A stretch of 53,916 nt of DNA from Nitrospina sp. (GCA_018653085.1 JABIAY010000023.1:1-53916), one strand, 5' to 3'. Positions 1 to 8,927 are shown, numbered from the stretch's first letter. Notes: generated by a model from the sequence alone, not told the origin. Numbers and translations are program-made.

Positions 1-737
1 AAGGGATCCAGTCTTTTTTTCCTTTTAAAAAGGTTGAAACGAAACACTGCGTGTTCGAACATATTTATTTCGCGCGTCCGGACAGCTATATGTTTGGGGA
101 GCATGTGTACAGAGTTCGCAAGGGTATGGGTCGGGCCATGGCCCAGGAAAGTCCCGCCGATGTTGACCTAATTGTTCCCGTGCCCGACTCCGGGGTTGTT
201 TCGGCAATGGGGTTTGCCGAAGAGAGCAACACCCCCTTTGAAATGGGCCTCATCCGCAACCATTATGTCGGCAGGACTTTTATTGAACCGCAATCACAGA
301 TCCGACACTTTGGTGTAAAACTTAAACTGAACCCGGTAAAAGAAATAATCAATGGCAAACGTGTCGCCATCATTGACGATTCCATCGTCCGTGGCACCAC
401 CAGCAGAAAGATCGTAAAAATGCTTCGGGATGCCGGAGCCAAAGAAGTTCACCTGCGCATTTCAGCTCCGCCCATCCTGCATTCCTGTTTTTACGGCATC
501 GATACACCTAACAAAGAAGAGTTGATCGCCCACACACATAATCTCGAAGAAACGCGCCAGTACCTGGCGGCAGATTCTCTGGCCTACCTCAGCCTTGAAA
601 AAATGATGGAAGTGTTGGAAAACGGAAAGAAAAAATTCTGCTCCGCCTGCTTTGATGGCAATTATCCGGTCCCAATCATCGACAAGAAACCGGACACCGA
701 CCAGATGGGATTATTTGCCAACGAGAATTTTCAGTAG
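1..737 (+). CDS. purF: Amidophosphoribosyltransferase, C-terminal part (cut by window edge)
   Basis: This is the C-terminal half of glutamine PRPP amidotransferase, which makes 5-phosphoribosylamine from PRPP and glutamine in the first step of purine synthesis. The reading frame is open from the window edge (frame begins at base 3), so the GTG at 51 is an internal valine and not a start. The PRPP-binding loop [13 protein letters not shown] lies at about 363-401. The motif [11 protein letters not shown] near the left edge is typical of the linker after the N-terminal glutaminase domain. [11 protein letters not shown] near the end matches the C-terminal cysteine pair that binds an iron-sulfur cluster in the Bacillus-type enzymes. 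The N-terminal glutaminase domain lies outside the window. The gene converges on the UPF0182 gene with only 7 bases between their stop codons, and no terminator is visible there. Confidence 0.97.
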   Translation, partial: GIQSFFPFKKVETKHCVFEHIYFARPDSYMFGEHVYRVRKGMGRAMAQESPADVDLIVPVPDSGVVSAMGFAEESNTPFEMGLIRNHYVGRTFIEPQSQIRHFGVKLKLNPVKEIINGKRVAIIDDSIVRGTTSRKIVKMLRDAGAKEVHLRISAPPILHSCFYGIDTPNKEELIAHTHNLEETRQYLAADSLAYLSLEKMMEVLENGKKKFCSACFDGNYPVPIIDKKPDTDQMGLFANENFQ

Positions 738-744
738 CTTGGAT

Positions 745-3495
745 TTAAGGAGACAAAGGGGGGTCAACCTGTGGCGACACGGGAGACTGTTCCAGAATTT
801 CACCCAGCTCTTTGAGTTCTTTACGGTACTGCACCAGCGATTGGTCCAGTTGCTCCTGCGATTCCAGAATCCTGCTGTAAGTACGCCGAATCTTGTCGTA
901 GTCGCCCTTGCTTAAAGTCAGTTTCTGGTCCTTGCCCGGTGCCGACGGGGCTTGAGTTCCGGCCACCTGTGAGACAGGCTCTTCGTCAGATTCACGGGCA
1001 AACCCGGTGAATATTTTCTCCAACGCTTCATCCAGGGTCCGTTCCATGGCGATGCTGTCTTCATAACTGACAATGACGCGCTTGAGTTCAGGAATCTTTC
1101 CGGCATCGGCTTTCAAATATAACGGCCGCACATAAACCAGAGACTCTTCAATGGGAATGACCAGAAGGGTTCCCTGAATAACGCTCGACCCGCGCTGGTC
1201 CCATAACGAAATCTGCCGGGAAATCTCAGCGTCCTGATTGATCCGGGCTACTATCTGGCTGGGGCCAAACACAAGTTTCTGTTTGGGAAACGTATACACA
1301 TCCAGCTTGCCATATTGTTCCCCATCACTTCGCGCCACCATCCAGGCTGAGAGGTTGCTCTTTCCTCTTGGCGTGTAGGGAAGCATGAGAATATATTCCT
1401 CTCGGTCCTCTCCCGGAAGCTTCATGATCGTGTAATAGGGTTGCATAATTTGCCCATCAATTTCAGGTATCTCCCACTGGTCCTCCTTGTTATAGAAAAC
1501 CTGCGGCCGTTTCATATGATAGGTGGCATAAATATGCGTCTGAATCTTGAACAGGTCGATGGGATAACGAGTATGACTGCGTAAATCTTCCGGCATCTGG
1601 CTCAGGTCTTTGAACAGGTCCGGGAAAATATTCCGATAGGTCTGAATAATCGGGTCGGCCTCATCGGCAATATAAAAATTCATCGAACCATCATAGGCAT
1701 CAATGGAAATTTTTACGGAGTTGCGCACATAGTTACCGAACCGGGGAATTTTCGGCGAATAAGGAAAATGATCACTAACCGTATACGCGTCATAGAGCCA
1801 GATAAGGCGGCCCTCTGAAATCACCAGATAGGGGTCGTTGTCCAGCCTGAGAAACGGGGCCACTTTCTCTACCCGGTCCGTGATATTACGATACATCAGG
1901 ACCCGGCTATCGCTATTGATATCCTGGGAAAAAATTATTTTAAGGGTTTTAAACCGGGCCGCCAGAACGAGCTTGCGGAAAAAAGACCCGACTTCAAAGC
2001 CGCCCTTGCCGTCATAGTTCTTGTATACATTTTTTTCCCCTTCAGGATAATCAAACTCCTTGGTCCCCGTGTTGACAAAAACGTGGTCATTAGCCAGTTC
2101 CCCAAAATAAATTTCAGGGCGGGTCACAACCAGATCTATATTGGACTGCGGAGGAATATCTTTGATGAGCAACACCGGCAACCCTTCAGGGGTAATCTGG
2201 TTTACCGGACTCAACGCGACTCCATAACCATGCGTGAAAGTCAGGTGCTCGTTGATCCAGGTGCGATTGGGCAAGTTGGAAGACAGCAGTTCCCGTGGTG
2301 ATAACAAGGTCTGACGGTAATCTCCGTTGATTCGGTAGCGGTCATTGTCCACGGACTGGAACTGGTAATACGTCCTGATCTCCTGGATCTGTCCCAGAGT
2401 ATCGAGAAGCGGTTCCTGATCCCAGAGCCGGATATTTTCAATCGTGGTCGCGTTTTGCCGGATGCTTTCCGCTGTCAGGGACGCGGAGCCGGAAAGCTCA
2501 TGCGCCTCGGTCTGGCTAAGCCCATATGCCGTTAACGCACCGGCAATGGTATGCTCCATATAAGTAGTTTCCTTGACCAGCTCATTCGGATCCACCACAA
2601 ATTTCTGCAATAACGTCGGATAAAAATTACCAACAAAAACTACCAGCGCCAATCCCGATCCCGAAAGCACGATCTTTTTCATACCGGGCCGGACAAGCCC
2701 AAAAAATGAAACCACTGCGGCAACAAGAGAAACAATGATCGAAAGATAAAGCACCGGGATTTTTCCATTGTCATCGGCAAATCCGATCCCGGCAACCAAA
2801 CTGCCTCCCGCTGTCAATAGTTCATAACGCTGGAGATAAAATTCGCTGGCAAAGAGAAGAAAGAACAAACCTGCGAGCCCTGAAAATGTACGCCGTGCGT
2901 CAGGAAGAATAACCACCCCTGTCGGCCCAACATAAATAAAACGCTTGAAAAAATAAATCAGCCCCACGCCAAGGGAAATCACGATCATCGTTTCCCACAG
3001 CAAAGACTTCACCAGCAACCAAAGAGGCAGGGTAAAAAAGTAAAAAGAAATATCTTTGCCAAATATGGGATCCGCCTCGCCGTACGGGGAAGCGTTCAGG
3101 TATTGCAAAATAATTTCCCATTGCTGGGCCATCACCAGTCCCGTCATGGCGGCCAAAACCAAGGGGGCTATCAGAATAAGTAGTTTTAAGTTGCTGGCCA
3201 TGAAATCCAGCAAAGGCACCTCTCGCCGAACCTGGTCCGACAAAAGAATCGGAAGGTGAGAGGTTTTCTTGAGCACCCGACTTAAAAAACCAAATGTCAG
3301 CAGGAAAAACAAAACGCCGACCAGCATTCCAAACCCGACTTGCGACACCAGCATCGTCCATAGAACGGAGGCGATACCGTGACTTTCAAACCACAGCAAA
3401 TCAATATAAAAAGAAAGAATTTTATCGGCAAAAAGCGAGCCGACAAAAACCACTGCCGCAAAAAGAAACAACCCTTTTTTCATCTTCTCCATCAT
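745..3495 (-). CDS. UPF0182 family integral membrane protein
   Basis: A 916-residue protein of the UPF0182/COG1615 family, of unknown function. The N-terminal third (about residues 1-300) holds around seven hydrophobic segments, starting with one at residues 7-23. The rest is a large soluble domain with family-typical stretches such as NDHVFVNTGTKEFDYP and MLPYTPRGKSNLSAWM. A charged, proline-containing tail ends the protein (about residues 840-916). Length and layout are normal for the family. The start is ATG at 3495. It begins 6 bases after the redoxin stop codon, so the two are very likely cotranscribed. It may be the last gene of the minus-strand run that begins with mpl. The family is common in actinobacteria, cyanobacteria and some Gram-negatives; no role can be read from the context here. 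Confidence 0.9.
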   Translation of the reverse strand: MMEKMKKGLFLFAAVVFVGSLFADKILSFYIDLLWFESHGIASVLWTMLVSQVGFGMLVGVLFFLLTFGFLSRVLKKTSHLPILLSDQVRREVPLLDFMASNLKLLILIAPLVLAAMTGLVMAQQWEIILQYLNASPYGEADPIFGKDISFYFFTLPLWLLVKSLLWETMIVISLGVGLIYFFKRFIYVGPTGVVILPDARRTFSGLAGLFFLLFASEFYLQRYELLTAGGSLVAGIGFADDNGKIPVLYLSIIVSLVAAVVSFFGLVRPGMKKIVLSGSGLALVVFVGNFYPTLLQKFVVDPNELVKETTYMEHTIAGALTAYGLSQTEAHELSGSASLTAESIRQNATTIENIRLWDQEPLLDTLGQIQEIRTYYQFQSVDNDRYRINGDYRQTLLSPRELLSSNLPNRTWINEHLTFTHGYGVALSPVNQITPEGLPVLLIKDIPPQSNIDLVVTRPEIYFGELANDHVFVNTGTKEFDYPEGEKNVYKNYDGKGGFEVGSFFRKLVLAARFKTLKIIFSQDINSDSRVLMYRNITDRVEKVAPFLRLDNDPYLVISEGRLIWLYDAYTVSDHFPYSPKIPRFGNYVRNSVKISIDAYDGSMNFYIADEADPIIQTYRNIFPDLFKDLSQMPEDLRSHTRYPIDLFKIQTHIYATYHMKRPQVFYNKEDQWEIPEIDGQIMQPYYTIMKLPGEDREEYILMLPYTPRGKSNLSAWMVARSDGEQYGKLDVYTFPKQKLVFGPSQIVARINQDAEISRQISLWDQRGSSVIQGTLLVIPIEESLVYVRPLYLKADAGKIPELKRVIVSYEDSIAMERTLDEALEKIFTGFARESDEEPVSQVAGTQAPSAPGKDQKLTLSKGDYDKIRRTYSRILESQEQLDQSLVQYRKELKELGEILEQSPVSPQVDPPLSP

Positions 3496-3501
3496 CCTAC
3501 C

Positions 3502-4050
3502 TCAATTTTCCTTCCATTTTATGGAACAACCCATAGAAGAGATTTGCTCACCGGACACTTCCTGCCCCGCAACAATGCAATCGAGGGCCTCTTTTAAATC
3601 TCTTCGGGTCACCTTCTCCTCATGCTCCCAACTGTCATCGATCCTGCCGCGATACAAAAGTTTCCGCTCCGCCCCATAAACATAAATATCAGGCGTGCAC
3701 ACGGCATCATAGGCCCTGGCCGTCTCTTGAGAAGCATCGAACAAATAAGGGAAGTTAATGCCTTTTTCCTTTGCGATCTTCTGCATATTTTCAAAAGAGT
3801 CATCGGGATAACGTTCCGCATCATTGGAGTTGATGCCTATCAACTGAACGCTCTCTGTCTCTTTCTGTAAATCAATCAACCGCTGGAACACTGCCTTGAC
3901 ATAAGGGCAATGGTTGCACATGAAAATAATCACCAGAATCTTTTTCTCAGAAAAACTCTCCAGGGAAACCGTCTTCCCGTCTACTCCGGGAAGCTTGAAA
4001 TCCACTGCCGGGGTTCCCAACGGAACCATGGTGGAATGCATTAAAGCCAT
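3502..4050 (-). CDS. Thioredoxin-fold (redoxin/AhpC-TSA-like) protein
   Basis: A 182-residue thioredoxin-fold protein. The region around residues 12-60 gives the usual redoxin opening (GTPAVDFKLPGVDGKTVSLE), a strand (KILVIIFM) and then CNHCPYVKA, a CXXC active site at about residues 45-48. The cis-proline segment CTPDIYVYGAERKLLYRGRIDD follows at about 118-138. This variant (CNHCPYVKAV with DDSWEHE near the C-terminus) belongs to a cytoplasmic group usually annotated only as thioredoxin family protein. No signal peptide is present. It sits between the radical SAM gene (82 bases upstream) and UPF0182 (6 bases downstream). Function is probably thiol-disulfide exchange or peroxide reduction; the substrate is unknown. 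A second in-frame ATG at residue 4 is an alternative start, and neither has a clear Shine-Dalgarno sequence. Confidence 0.85.
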   Translation of the reverse strand: MALMHSTMVPLGTPAVDFKLPGVDGKTVSLESFSEKKILVIIFMCNHCPYVKAVFQRLIDLQKETESVQLIGINSNDAERYPDDSFENMQKIAKEKGINFPYLFDASQETARAYDAVCTPDIYVYGAERKLLYRGRIDDSWEHEEKVTRRDLKEALDCIVAGQEVSGEQISSMGCSIKWKEN

Positions 4051-4132
4051 AGTAAATTACTCAGGATAAAGATCATGGATCGGTTCATGCTATCAGCCTT
4101 TTGGAACGGGCTCAATATAAAACGCAGGTTTC

Positions 4133-5029
4133 TCAAGATGACGACTTGCAGGTCATCCCCGTAACGCGGCAGGTATAACAGGCAGAATGGGACAACGCAA
4201 AGGGGCGCAAGGTTTCCTGGATCGTGTTTCCCATGCGAGCCTTTGGATTATCGACGAGAATCGGGCAGACATAAACACCTTCGCCAGTTGCCATACGTGA
4301 AGTCGAGCACTGGAGTTGGGTAATATCAAAGTTTTCGAAACATTTTTCTGTCACGCGTTCTTCATCACTATAGGAACGCTCATTGTCAGCCAGTTTGCCC
4401 AGCAAAAAGCCAGGAAGTATCTTGATTTGCGGTTTTGGAACCCCGTTGGCGTGAAGAAACTCGATAAACTTTAATTCCATTTCCGCGTCTTGCTCCTCCT
4501 CCCAAGTTCGCGTGATGGCAAGGTTCGGCGAAAACCCAGCCTGAGCGAGACACTCAATGCCGGCTATGGCTTTTCTGTAAGCGTTTTTTCCGCGTATGAT
4601 ATCGTTGGCCTCTTCCTCAAAGCTTTCCATGCTCACCCTGAAGTTCAAGGGGTGGTCGGATGAATCCTGAATCTCCCGTAACTGCCGGGCCTTTTCAGGG
4701 GTGATCTGTGTCCCATTAGTCAGAACATCCAGAGGCCCATAGCGCAGGATCAAGGCCAGAATTTCAAAAATCTCCGGATTGATGAACACTTCACCACCGG
4801 TAATGTAATAGTCTTTGACACCCAGAGTTTTAGATTCTTCCAGCCTTTCTTTGACCTGGGCAAGGCTCATCATGGCGATGGTATCGTTCTTCGGCCCACA
4901 ACTGATAAAACAATGTGTGCATTCCAGATTGCACAGCGTGCCCCCGACCTGCAACCATAACGTCTCCAGGTTTTTCAAAGGCACTTCAGGAATTGTTCTA
5001 TTGTTCGAATTTTTTACTTGAGTATCCAT
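4133..5029 (-). CDS. Radical SAM protein with C-terminal cysteine cluster
   Basis: A 298-residue radical SAM enzyme. The cluster-binding CX3CX2C motif is intact at Cys33, Cys37 and Cys40 (CNLECTHC). The SAM-binding GGE-type motif appears as ITGGEVFINP near residue 80. The middle follows the usual barrel pattern (FRVSMESFEEEANDIIRG, NLAITRTW). The last 70 residues carry more cysteines: KCFENFD, LQCSTSR, VYVCPIL and a final CYTCRVTGMTCK. This suggests a SPASM-like auxiliary iron-sulfur site, though the spacing is not a textbook match. The gene directly follows the radical-SAM-like barrel gene; the 27-base gap contains a GC hairpin and no Shine-Dalgarno sequence, so translation may depend on re-initiation. 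The substrate is unknown. Candidates are peptide, cofactor or lipid modification. Confidence 0.87.
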   Translation of the reverse strand: MDTQVKNSNNRTIPEVPLKNLETLWLQVGGTLCNLECTHCFISCGPKNDTIAMMSLAQVKERLEESKTLGVKDYYITGGEVFINPEIFEILALILRYGPLDVLTNGTQITPEKARQLREIQDSSDHPLNFRVSMESFEEEANDIIRGKNAYRKAIAGIECLAQAGFSPNLAITRTWEEEQDAEMELKFIEFLHANGVPKPQIKILPGFLLGKLADNERSYSDEERVTEKCFENFDITQLQCSTSRMATGEGVYVCPILVDNPKARMGNTIQETLRPFALSHSACYTCRVTGMTCKSSS

Positions 5030-5034
5030 GTTAT

Positions 5035-5055
5035 GCGGCGAGCCGCCGCTAGCCG
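5035..5055. repeat. Short GC hairpin between two operon genes (stop-proximal hairpin family)
   Basis: GCGGCG-AGC-CGCCGC is a perfect 6-bp stem with a 3-base loop, followed directly by TAGCCGG. It lies one base from the TAA stop of the 5057-6193 gene and 5 bases before the ATG of the radical SAM gene (both minus strand). It has the same loop and arm order as the hairpin at 51460-51476. It could act as an RNA element at the gene junction or be a scattered REP-like repeat. Confidence 0.6.
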
Positions 5056-5056
5056 G

Positions 5057-6193
5057 TTAGAGGCCTGCGGACTCGAATGAGTCGCTGACGTTTCGGATGC
5101 GTAGTTTGCGCCGGAGTGCCGCGAAACCCGCCGAAGTTTTTTTCCCAAGACCCGACCGGTACACCGGTGTTACTGCAAGCCGGGCCTGGAGCGGATCTTC
5201 CGTAAAGAACCGGGTATCGAGTGGACTCAAAAAACGGCAGGTTGGATACAACCATTTCAACGGTAATCGGTTGCGTTGAACCGCCTTGTCCATATGCTCG
5301 GCCAGTTCTACCAGTTCACGGTACCCGTTCGGATTTTCGGTGCTATCATGTTGCAAAAAAATCAAGGGAATGATTCCCGAGTCCGCCAACCGATCAATGC
5401 CTTCCTTGCTTCGCGAATGAGATTCCGGCCCCGGCACCAGATCGGTCCAGACCGTACCAGGCGGAAAAATTCCTGCGGCATATTCCAAAGCAGAATGAAC
5501 TTGTTTTGCGGTCATTACTTTTTTCGACTTGATCGCTCCGGAAAAACCACCCAGAGGAAAATCGATGATGTCGAATCCGGACGCATACATGAGGTCAATG
5601 GTGCTATGGTTCGAAGGGGGAAATCCTTTAAGCGCGACAAAGGTATTGAACCGTTTTTTGATCGCCTCTACCAGCGGTGCCAAACGACTGAAACCTCGGT
5701 CGGCCTCCTCGCTGAAGTCCATGTTCAACTGCACCAGATCCGCAGCCCCTTCTTCGAAAGCCGACTGGATGACAGAAAGAATGGCTTCGACCGGCATACT
5801 CAATTTTTTGCCCCGACCCATAGCGCGGAGAAAAATATTCAGGCAATACCCATCGAGGCAGATATTTTCAGAAACCGGCGTGCGTTGCCGCAACTGCCGC
5901 TTGAGAAATTCTGGAAGCGGAATGATTCCTACTTCAATCTCCCCTTCCCTCATATGGAGCCGCAACCGGTCTTCATGACAAACCAGTTTTGGCCCGTCCT
6001 GATCCGGTGCATTCAGGTTTGCCTTGACGATAAAGTCTTCCGCCAAAGCGAGGGTGATCTCTTCGCCCGGCTCGCCGGAACAGAGTCCCCCGGAAATCTC
6101 TGTAAGCCCCTGCAGTAAAGCAGGGATCGTAATCCCTCTCTGGATCAAGCCCAGTTTAATCTGTCCGTGATAAATTTTATCCATAGCCATCAT
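5057..6193 (-). CDS. Radical-SAM-like TIM-barrel protein without a canonical CX3CX2C motif
   Basis: A 378-residue protein I do not recognise by name. From about residue 108 it reads like the core of a radical SAM barrel. A first strand has only two cysteines, at 112 and 117 (ICLDGYCLNIF). A helix (MPVEAILSVIQSAFEEGA) and further strands follow (ADLVQLNMDFS, NTFVALKGFPPS, FDIIDFPLGGFSG, IIPLIFLQHDST). No CX3CX2C triad is present, so if it is of radical SAM descent it has probably lost the cluster. The N-terminal ~100 residues form a separate domain. The C-terminus is basic (RRKLRIRNVSDSFESAGL). Its ATG overlaps the mpl stop by 4 bases (ATGA), and a canonical radical SAM gene follows after a 27-base hairpin spacer, which suggests the two act together. 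Other TIM-barrel enzymes with a (beta/alpha)8 fold cannot be excluded. Confidence 0.75.
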   Translation of the reverse strand: MMAMDKIYHGQIKLGLIQRGITIPALLQGLTEISGGLCSGEPGEEITLALAEDFIVKANLNAPDQDGPKLVCHEDRLRLHMREGEIEVGIIPLPEFLKRQLRQRTPVSENICLDGYCLNIFLRAMGRGKKLSMPVEAILSVIQSAFEEGAADLVQLNMDFSEEADRGFSRLAPLVEAIKKRFNTFVALKGFPPSNHSTIDLMYASGFDIIDFPLGGFSGAIKSKKVMTAKQVHSALEYAAGIFPPGTVWTDLVPGPESHSRSKEGIDRLADSGIIPLIFLQHDSTENPNGYRELVELAEHMDKAVQRNRLPLKWLYPTCRFLSPLDTRFFTEDPLQARLAVTPVYRSGLGKKTSAGFAALRRKLRIRNVSDSFESAGL

Positions 6194-7584
6194 TGATCCA
6201 GAATCTTCTGGTGAATACCACCGAACCCGCCGGACGACATCACCAGCACCACATCACCGCTCTCAGCATTTTCAGCTATAAAGGCAACAATGTCATCCAC
6301 TTCCGCAATATAGTTGGCGTTGCCTCCCTTTTGCCGAATGAGGTCCACCACCCGCTCAGGGTCCAGCCTTTCTTCTTCTTTGATTTTTTCAGGCGCAAAT
6401 AAACCGGCAAAAACAACCTGGTCGGCGGCGAGAAAACTATCCGGGAAGTCCTGCTCAAACACCTTCCGTTTGGAGGTGGCTGACCGGGGTTCAAACACGG
6501 CCCACACCCTTTGCCCCGAGTAAGCTTCTTTCACCGCTTCCAGAGTCAACCGAATGGCCGTTGGGTGATGGGCAAAATCGTCCAGCACCGTTACGCCGTT
6601 TTTAATCCCGACTACCTCTTGCCGCCTTTTGATGCCTTGAAAGGATTTAAAGGCAGAGTTTATTTCATCAGCCGTCAGGCCTAATCCTATGCAAAGAGCC
6701 GCCACCGCCGCCGCATTTTCCACATTGTGTCGACCAATCATGGCTAACTGAAAATCTGCTTTTTTCTCACCTTGATAAGACAGGGAAAAATAACCGTATC
6801 CGCTCTCAAACCGGTAATCGCCAATTTGCCAATCCGCCCCGTCAAGATAGCCATAGGTCTCAACCCTGCAAACGGCTTCTCCCAAAACGTCCTGAATATT
6901 TGCATCGGCGTGTTTAACAAGTATAACCCCTTCAGGCCGGATCAGGCTCACATACTTGCGAAAAGCGTCCTTTATCTGGTCCAGGTTTTTAAAAATATCG
7001 GCATGGTCGAATTCGATGCCAGTCAGAATCGAAGCGTCCGGACGATAATGCAGGAACTTGGGCCCTTTATCGAAGAAGGCACTGTCATACTCGTCGCCTT
7101 CGGTCACAAAATAATCACCCTCAGGCACCTGATGGTTGTTGTTAAAATTTTTCAACCAGCCGCCGACCATGAAACCGGGTTTTCTTCCAGAGGCATGAAG
7201 CACCCAACTTAAAAGGGCCGTGGTGGTGGTTTTGCCATGTGTTCCGGTCACCACCAGAGATTTTCGACCTTCCAGAAAAAAATGGGAGAGTGCTTGAGGA
7301 AAAGACATATAGTCCAACCCGGCTTGCAACACCGCCTGCACTTCTTCGTTGGTTTTGGAAACCGCGTTACCGATGATGACCAGATCAATATCCCCTGTGA
7401 TATTTTCCTTTTGGTAACCGGGCAGGACAGGAATTCCCGCGTTTTCCAAAAGCACGCTCATGGGCGGGTAGATATGAACATCGGACCCCGACACCTTGTA
7501 GCCCGCCCCTTTCAACAACCCAGCCAAGGCCGCCATACCGGTGCCGCAGACTGCTATAAGATAAATGTTTTTAATGTCTTTCAT
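6190..7584 (-). CDS. mpl: UDP-N-acetylmuramate:L-alanyl-gamma-D-glutamyl-meso-diaminopimelate ligase
   Basis: A Mur-ligase family enzyme that re-attaches the recycled murein tripeptide L-Ala-gamma-D-Glu-meso-DAP to UDP-MurNAc in the cytoplasm. The N-terminal nucleotide-sugar domain starts IAVCGTGMAALAGLLKGAGYKVSGSD. The ATP-binding P-loop is VVTGTHGKTTTTALLSW at about residue 115. The central motifs EGDEYDSAFFDKGPKF and GIEFDHADIF, and the C-terminal DDFAHHPTAI, are diagnostic for Mpl rather than MurC. I chose the ATG at 7584 (MKDIKNIYL), which matches the family N-terminus; an in-frame TTG 24 bases upstream is possible. No clear Shine-Dalgarno sequence precedes it. The stop overlaps the next gene's start by 4 bases. 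The enzyme implies meso-DAP peptidoglycan and a recycling pathway. Confidence 0.93.
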   Translation of the reverse strand: MKDIKNIYLIAVCGTGMAALAGLLKGAGYKVSGSDVHIYPPMSVLLENAGIPVLPGYQKENITGDIDLVIIGNAVSKTNEEVQAVLQAGLDYMSFPQALSHFFLEGRKSLVVTGTHGKTTTTALLSWVLHASGRKPGFMVGGWLKNFNNNHQVPEGDYFVTEGDEYDSAFFDKGPKFLHYRPDASILTGIEFDHADIFKNLDQIKDAFRKYVSLIRPEGVILVKHADANIQDVLGEAVCRVETYGYLDGADWQIGDYRFESGYGYFSLSYQGEKKADFQLAMIGRHNVENAAAVAALCIGLGLTADEINSAFKSFQGIKRRQEVVGIKNGVTVLDDFAHHPTAIRLTLEAVKEAYSGQRVWAVFEPRSATSKRKVFEQDFPDSFLAADQVVFAGLFAPEKIKEEERLDPERVVDLIRQKGGNANYIAEVDDIVAFIAENAESGDVVLVMSSGGFGGIHQKILDQ

Positions 7585-7654
7585 AGAAAGGAGGCATTGT
7601 AGAAACAACCCCTGGCAAAGTCAACCGGACAGCATACCGGGCCAAACCAGCAGG

Positions 7655-8305
7655 TTAATAGAATAAATCCTTGAGCTCTGAGAGGTGGTCGATGGAGCAA
7701 TCGGGACCGGCAGAGGCAATCTCTTTCGGATCGCCAAAACCGTAATTAACAACGCAGGTATAGACCCCGGCGCGTTTGCCCGTCTCAATATCTACCGGGC
7801 TGTCACCTACCAGCACCGCCATTTCAGGGGAGCATTGGAAACGATCCAGCAAATGGAGCAACCCTTCCGGATCGGGTTTTTTGGATTTCACGCTGTCACC
7901 GCCAAGAATCGCATCGAAACGGTCCAGGCTTTTCAGGGACTCCAGAATGCGCCGCACAAAATCTTCAGGCTTGTTGGAGCAGATCGCCTGCTTTTTGTCG
8001 TGAAAATGATCGAGAATCTCACGGCCAAACGGATAGAACCGGGTATGGTTCATCAGGTTTTTCGAGTAATTTTTTCGGAACAGCTCTACAGCGAGAGAAA
8101 GGTCCGTGCAGTCCGTGTCATCTATCGACTGGGCCATCAACCTCTCAACCCCCTTGCCGACATATTTACGGATCGTTTCGCGGTCCAGGGTTCTTAACCC
8201 CAGTTCCTTCAAGGAGAGGTTGACTGCATCGGCAATGTCGAAAAGGGTATCGACCAGAGTGCCGTCAAAATCGTAGACAATGAGAGAAATTTTTTGCTTA
8301 TTCAT
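7655..8305 (-). CDS. gph: HAD-superfamily phosphoglycolate phosphatase
   Basis: A 216-residue HAD phosphatase. Motif I is YDFDGTLVDT at residues 11-20. The cap domain follows (KYVGKGVERLM). Motif II corresponds to AICSNKPEDFVRRIL, motif III to the lysine in VKSKKPDPEGLLHLL, and motif IV to LVGDSPVDIETGKRAG. This order and the GKGVERLM cap are typical of Gph, which removes phosphate from 2-phosphoglycolate formed in DNA repair or by RuBisCO oxygenation. Other small phosphoesters are also plausible, since HAD specificity is hard to read from sequence. The gene lies about 70 bases upstream of mpl on the same strand and may be the first gene of that run. Confidence 0.88.
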   Translation of the reverse strand: MNKQKISLIVYDFDGTLVDTLFDIADAVNLSLKELGLRTLDRETIRKYVGKGVERLMAQSIDDTDCTDLSLAVELFRKNYSKNLMNHTRFYPFGREILDHFHDKKQAICSNKPEDFVRRILESLKSLDRFDAILGGDSVKSKKPDPEGLLHLLDRFQCSPEMAVLVGDSPVDIETGKRAGVYTCVVNYGFGDPKEIASAGPDCSIDHLSELKDLFY

Positions 8306-8343
8306 CCCGACAGACTACCCACCCCCGTAGGAGGAAATATGAT

Positions 8344-8416
8344 CGTCATTGCGAACGAAGTGAAGCAACCCAGCGAAACTCTGGATCGCCACGCCGCTTT
8401 GCGGCTCGCGATGACG
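8344..8416. repeat. REP-like imperfect palindrome (CGTCATTGCGA...CGCGATGACG type)
   Basis: The segment opens CGTCATTGCGAACGAAG and closes CTCGCGATGACG, giving complementary ends around an internal GCCGC-TTT-GCGGC hairpin. This is the common intergenic palindrome type (GTCATTGCGAGCGAAGCGAAGCAA) seen at many loci in a range of bacterial genomes. It lies downstream of the lipoprotein gene and upstream of gph, in a 211-base gene-free gap. Confidence 0.7.
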
Positions 8417-8427
8417 GGCTATGCAAA

Positions 8428-8516
8428 CCCCCTTGTCAGGGGGAGTTATTAAAGTATTACGCTTGAGTACGCAGTCTGCTTTGCGGGCAATGCAGTACTG
8501 GCCCCACGCCTAGTGG
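8428..8516. repeat. Hairpin cluster ending in CTAGTGG at the lipoprotein stop codon
   Basis: CCCCCT-TGTC-AGGGGG (8428-8443) is a perfect 6-bp hairpin. A longer imperfect hairpin follows (about 8465-8500, arms GAGTACGCA and TGCAGTACTG with one bulge). The cluster ends with CCAC-GCCTA-GTGG, which contains CTAGTGG at 8510-8516, directly adjacent to the stop codon of the minus-strand lipoprotein gene. On the minus strand it could fold as a 3' structure of that mRNA, but there is no U-tract. Confidence 0.5.
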
Positions 8517-8816
8517 CTAGTAGCTGGATTCGTAACGATAGGCTTTGACGATATTTTTGTCGTCAAACAAGATGACCAGCCCTTTCGACTGCCCTTCACC
8601 GATCGCCTGCCAGGTATCGAGTTGATAGGTCCACATGGTGTAGTTGTTTTCTGTCCCTTCCTTGTAGGGAACCCCAAACCAGTCCAGGATTTCGATCTGG
8701 GTCGTCACATTATTTTGAATGTTTTTGACTTTGGAGCTGTCAAAATTTTTCCCGACCGTACCGCAACCCACCACAAACATGCAAAGAGCCAGAAGGAAAA
8801 CACGCACGAATTTCAT
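8517..8816 (-). CDS. Small BamE/SmpA-like outer-membrane lipoprotein
   Basis: A 99-residue lipoprotein. The signal peptide (MKFVRVFLLALCMF) ends in the lipobox VVGC, with the lipidated Cys at residue 18. The mature part follows the SmpA/OmlA (BamE) pattern: a helix (SKVKNIQNNVTTQIEILDWFG), the PYKEG turn, then strands (YTMWTYQLDTW, GLVILFDDKNIVKAYRYE). BamE-type proteins are small accessory lipoproteins of the outer-membrane protein assembly complex, but many paralogues with this fold have other or unknown roles. A strong Shine-Dalgarno sequence (AAGGAGGGG) precedes the ATG. It stands alone on the minus strand, with hairpin repeats directly after its stop codon. Confidence 0.8.
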   Translation of the reverse strand: MKFVRVFLLALCMFVVGCGTVGKNFDSSKVKNIQNNVTTQIEILDWFGVPYKEGTENNYTMWTYQLDTWQAIGEGQSKGLVILFDDKNIVKAYRYESSY

Positions 8817-8927
8817 AAACCCCTCCTTCGTTTTGATTAAAGGGAGTGTAACAAATCTTCAGCGGAAAGTATAATCTTGCAAAACCTGCCCCTTGGAAGG
8901 TGAAGGCCTCCAGATCAAGAGGGATTT

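Noticed and set aside
5276-6118. A 280-codon plus-strand open frame opposite the TIM-barrel gene
   Set aside because: It is antisense to a well-supported gene, has no family-like motif and an arginine-rich, shadow-type composition.
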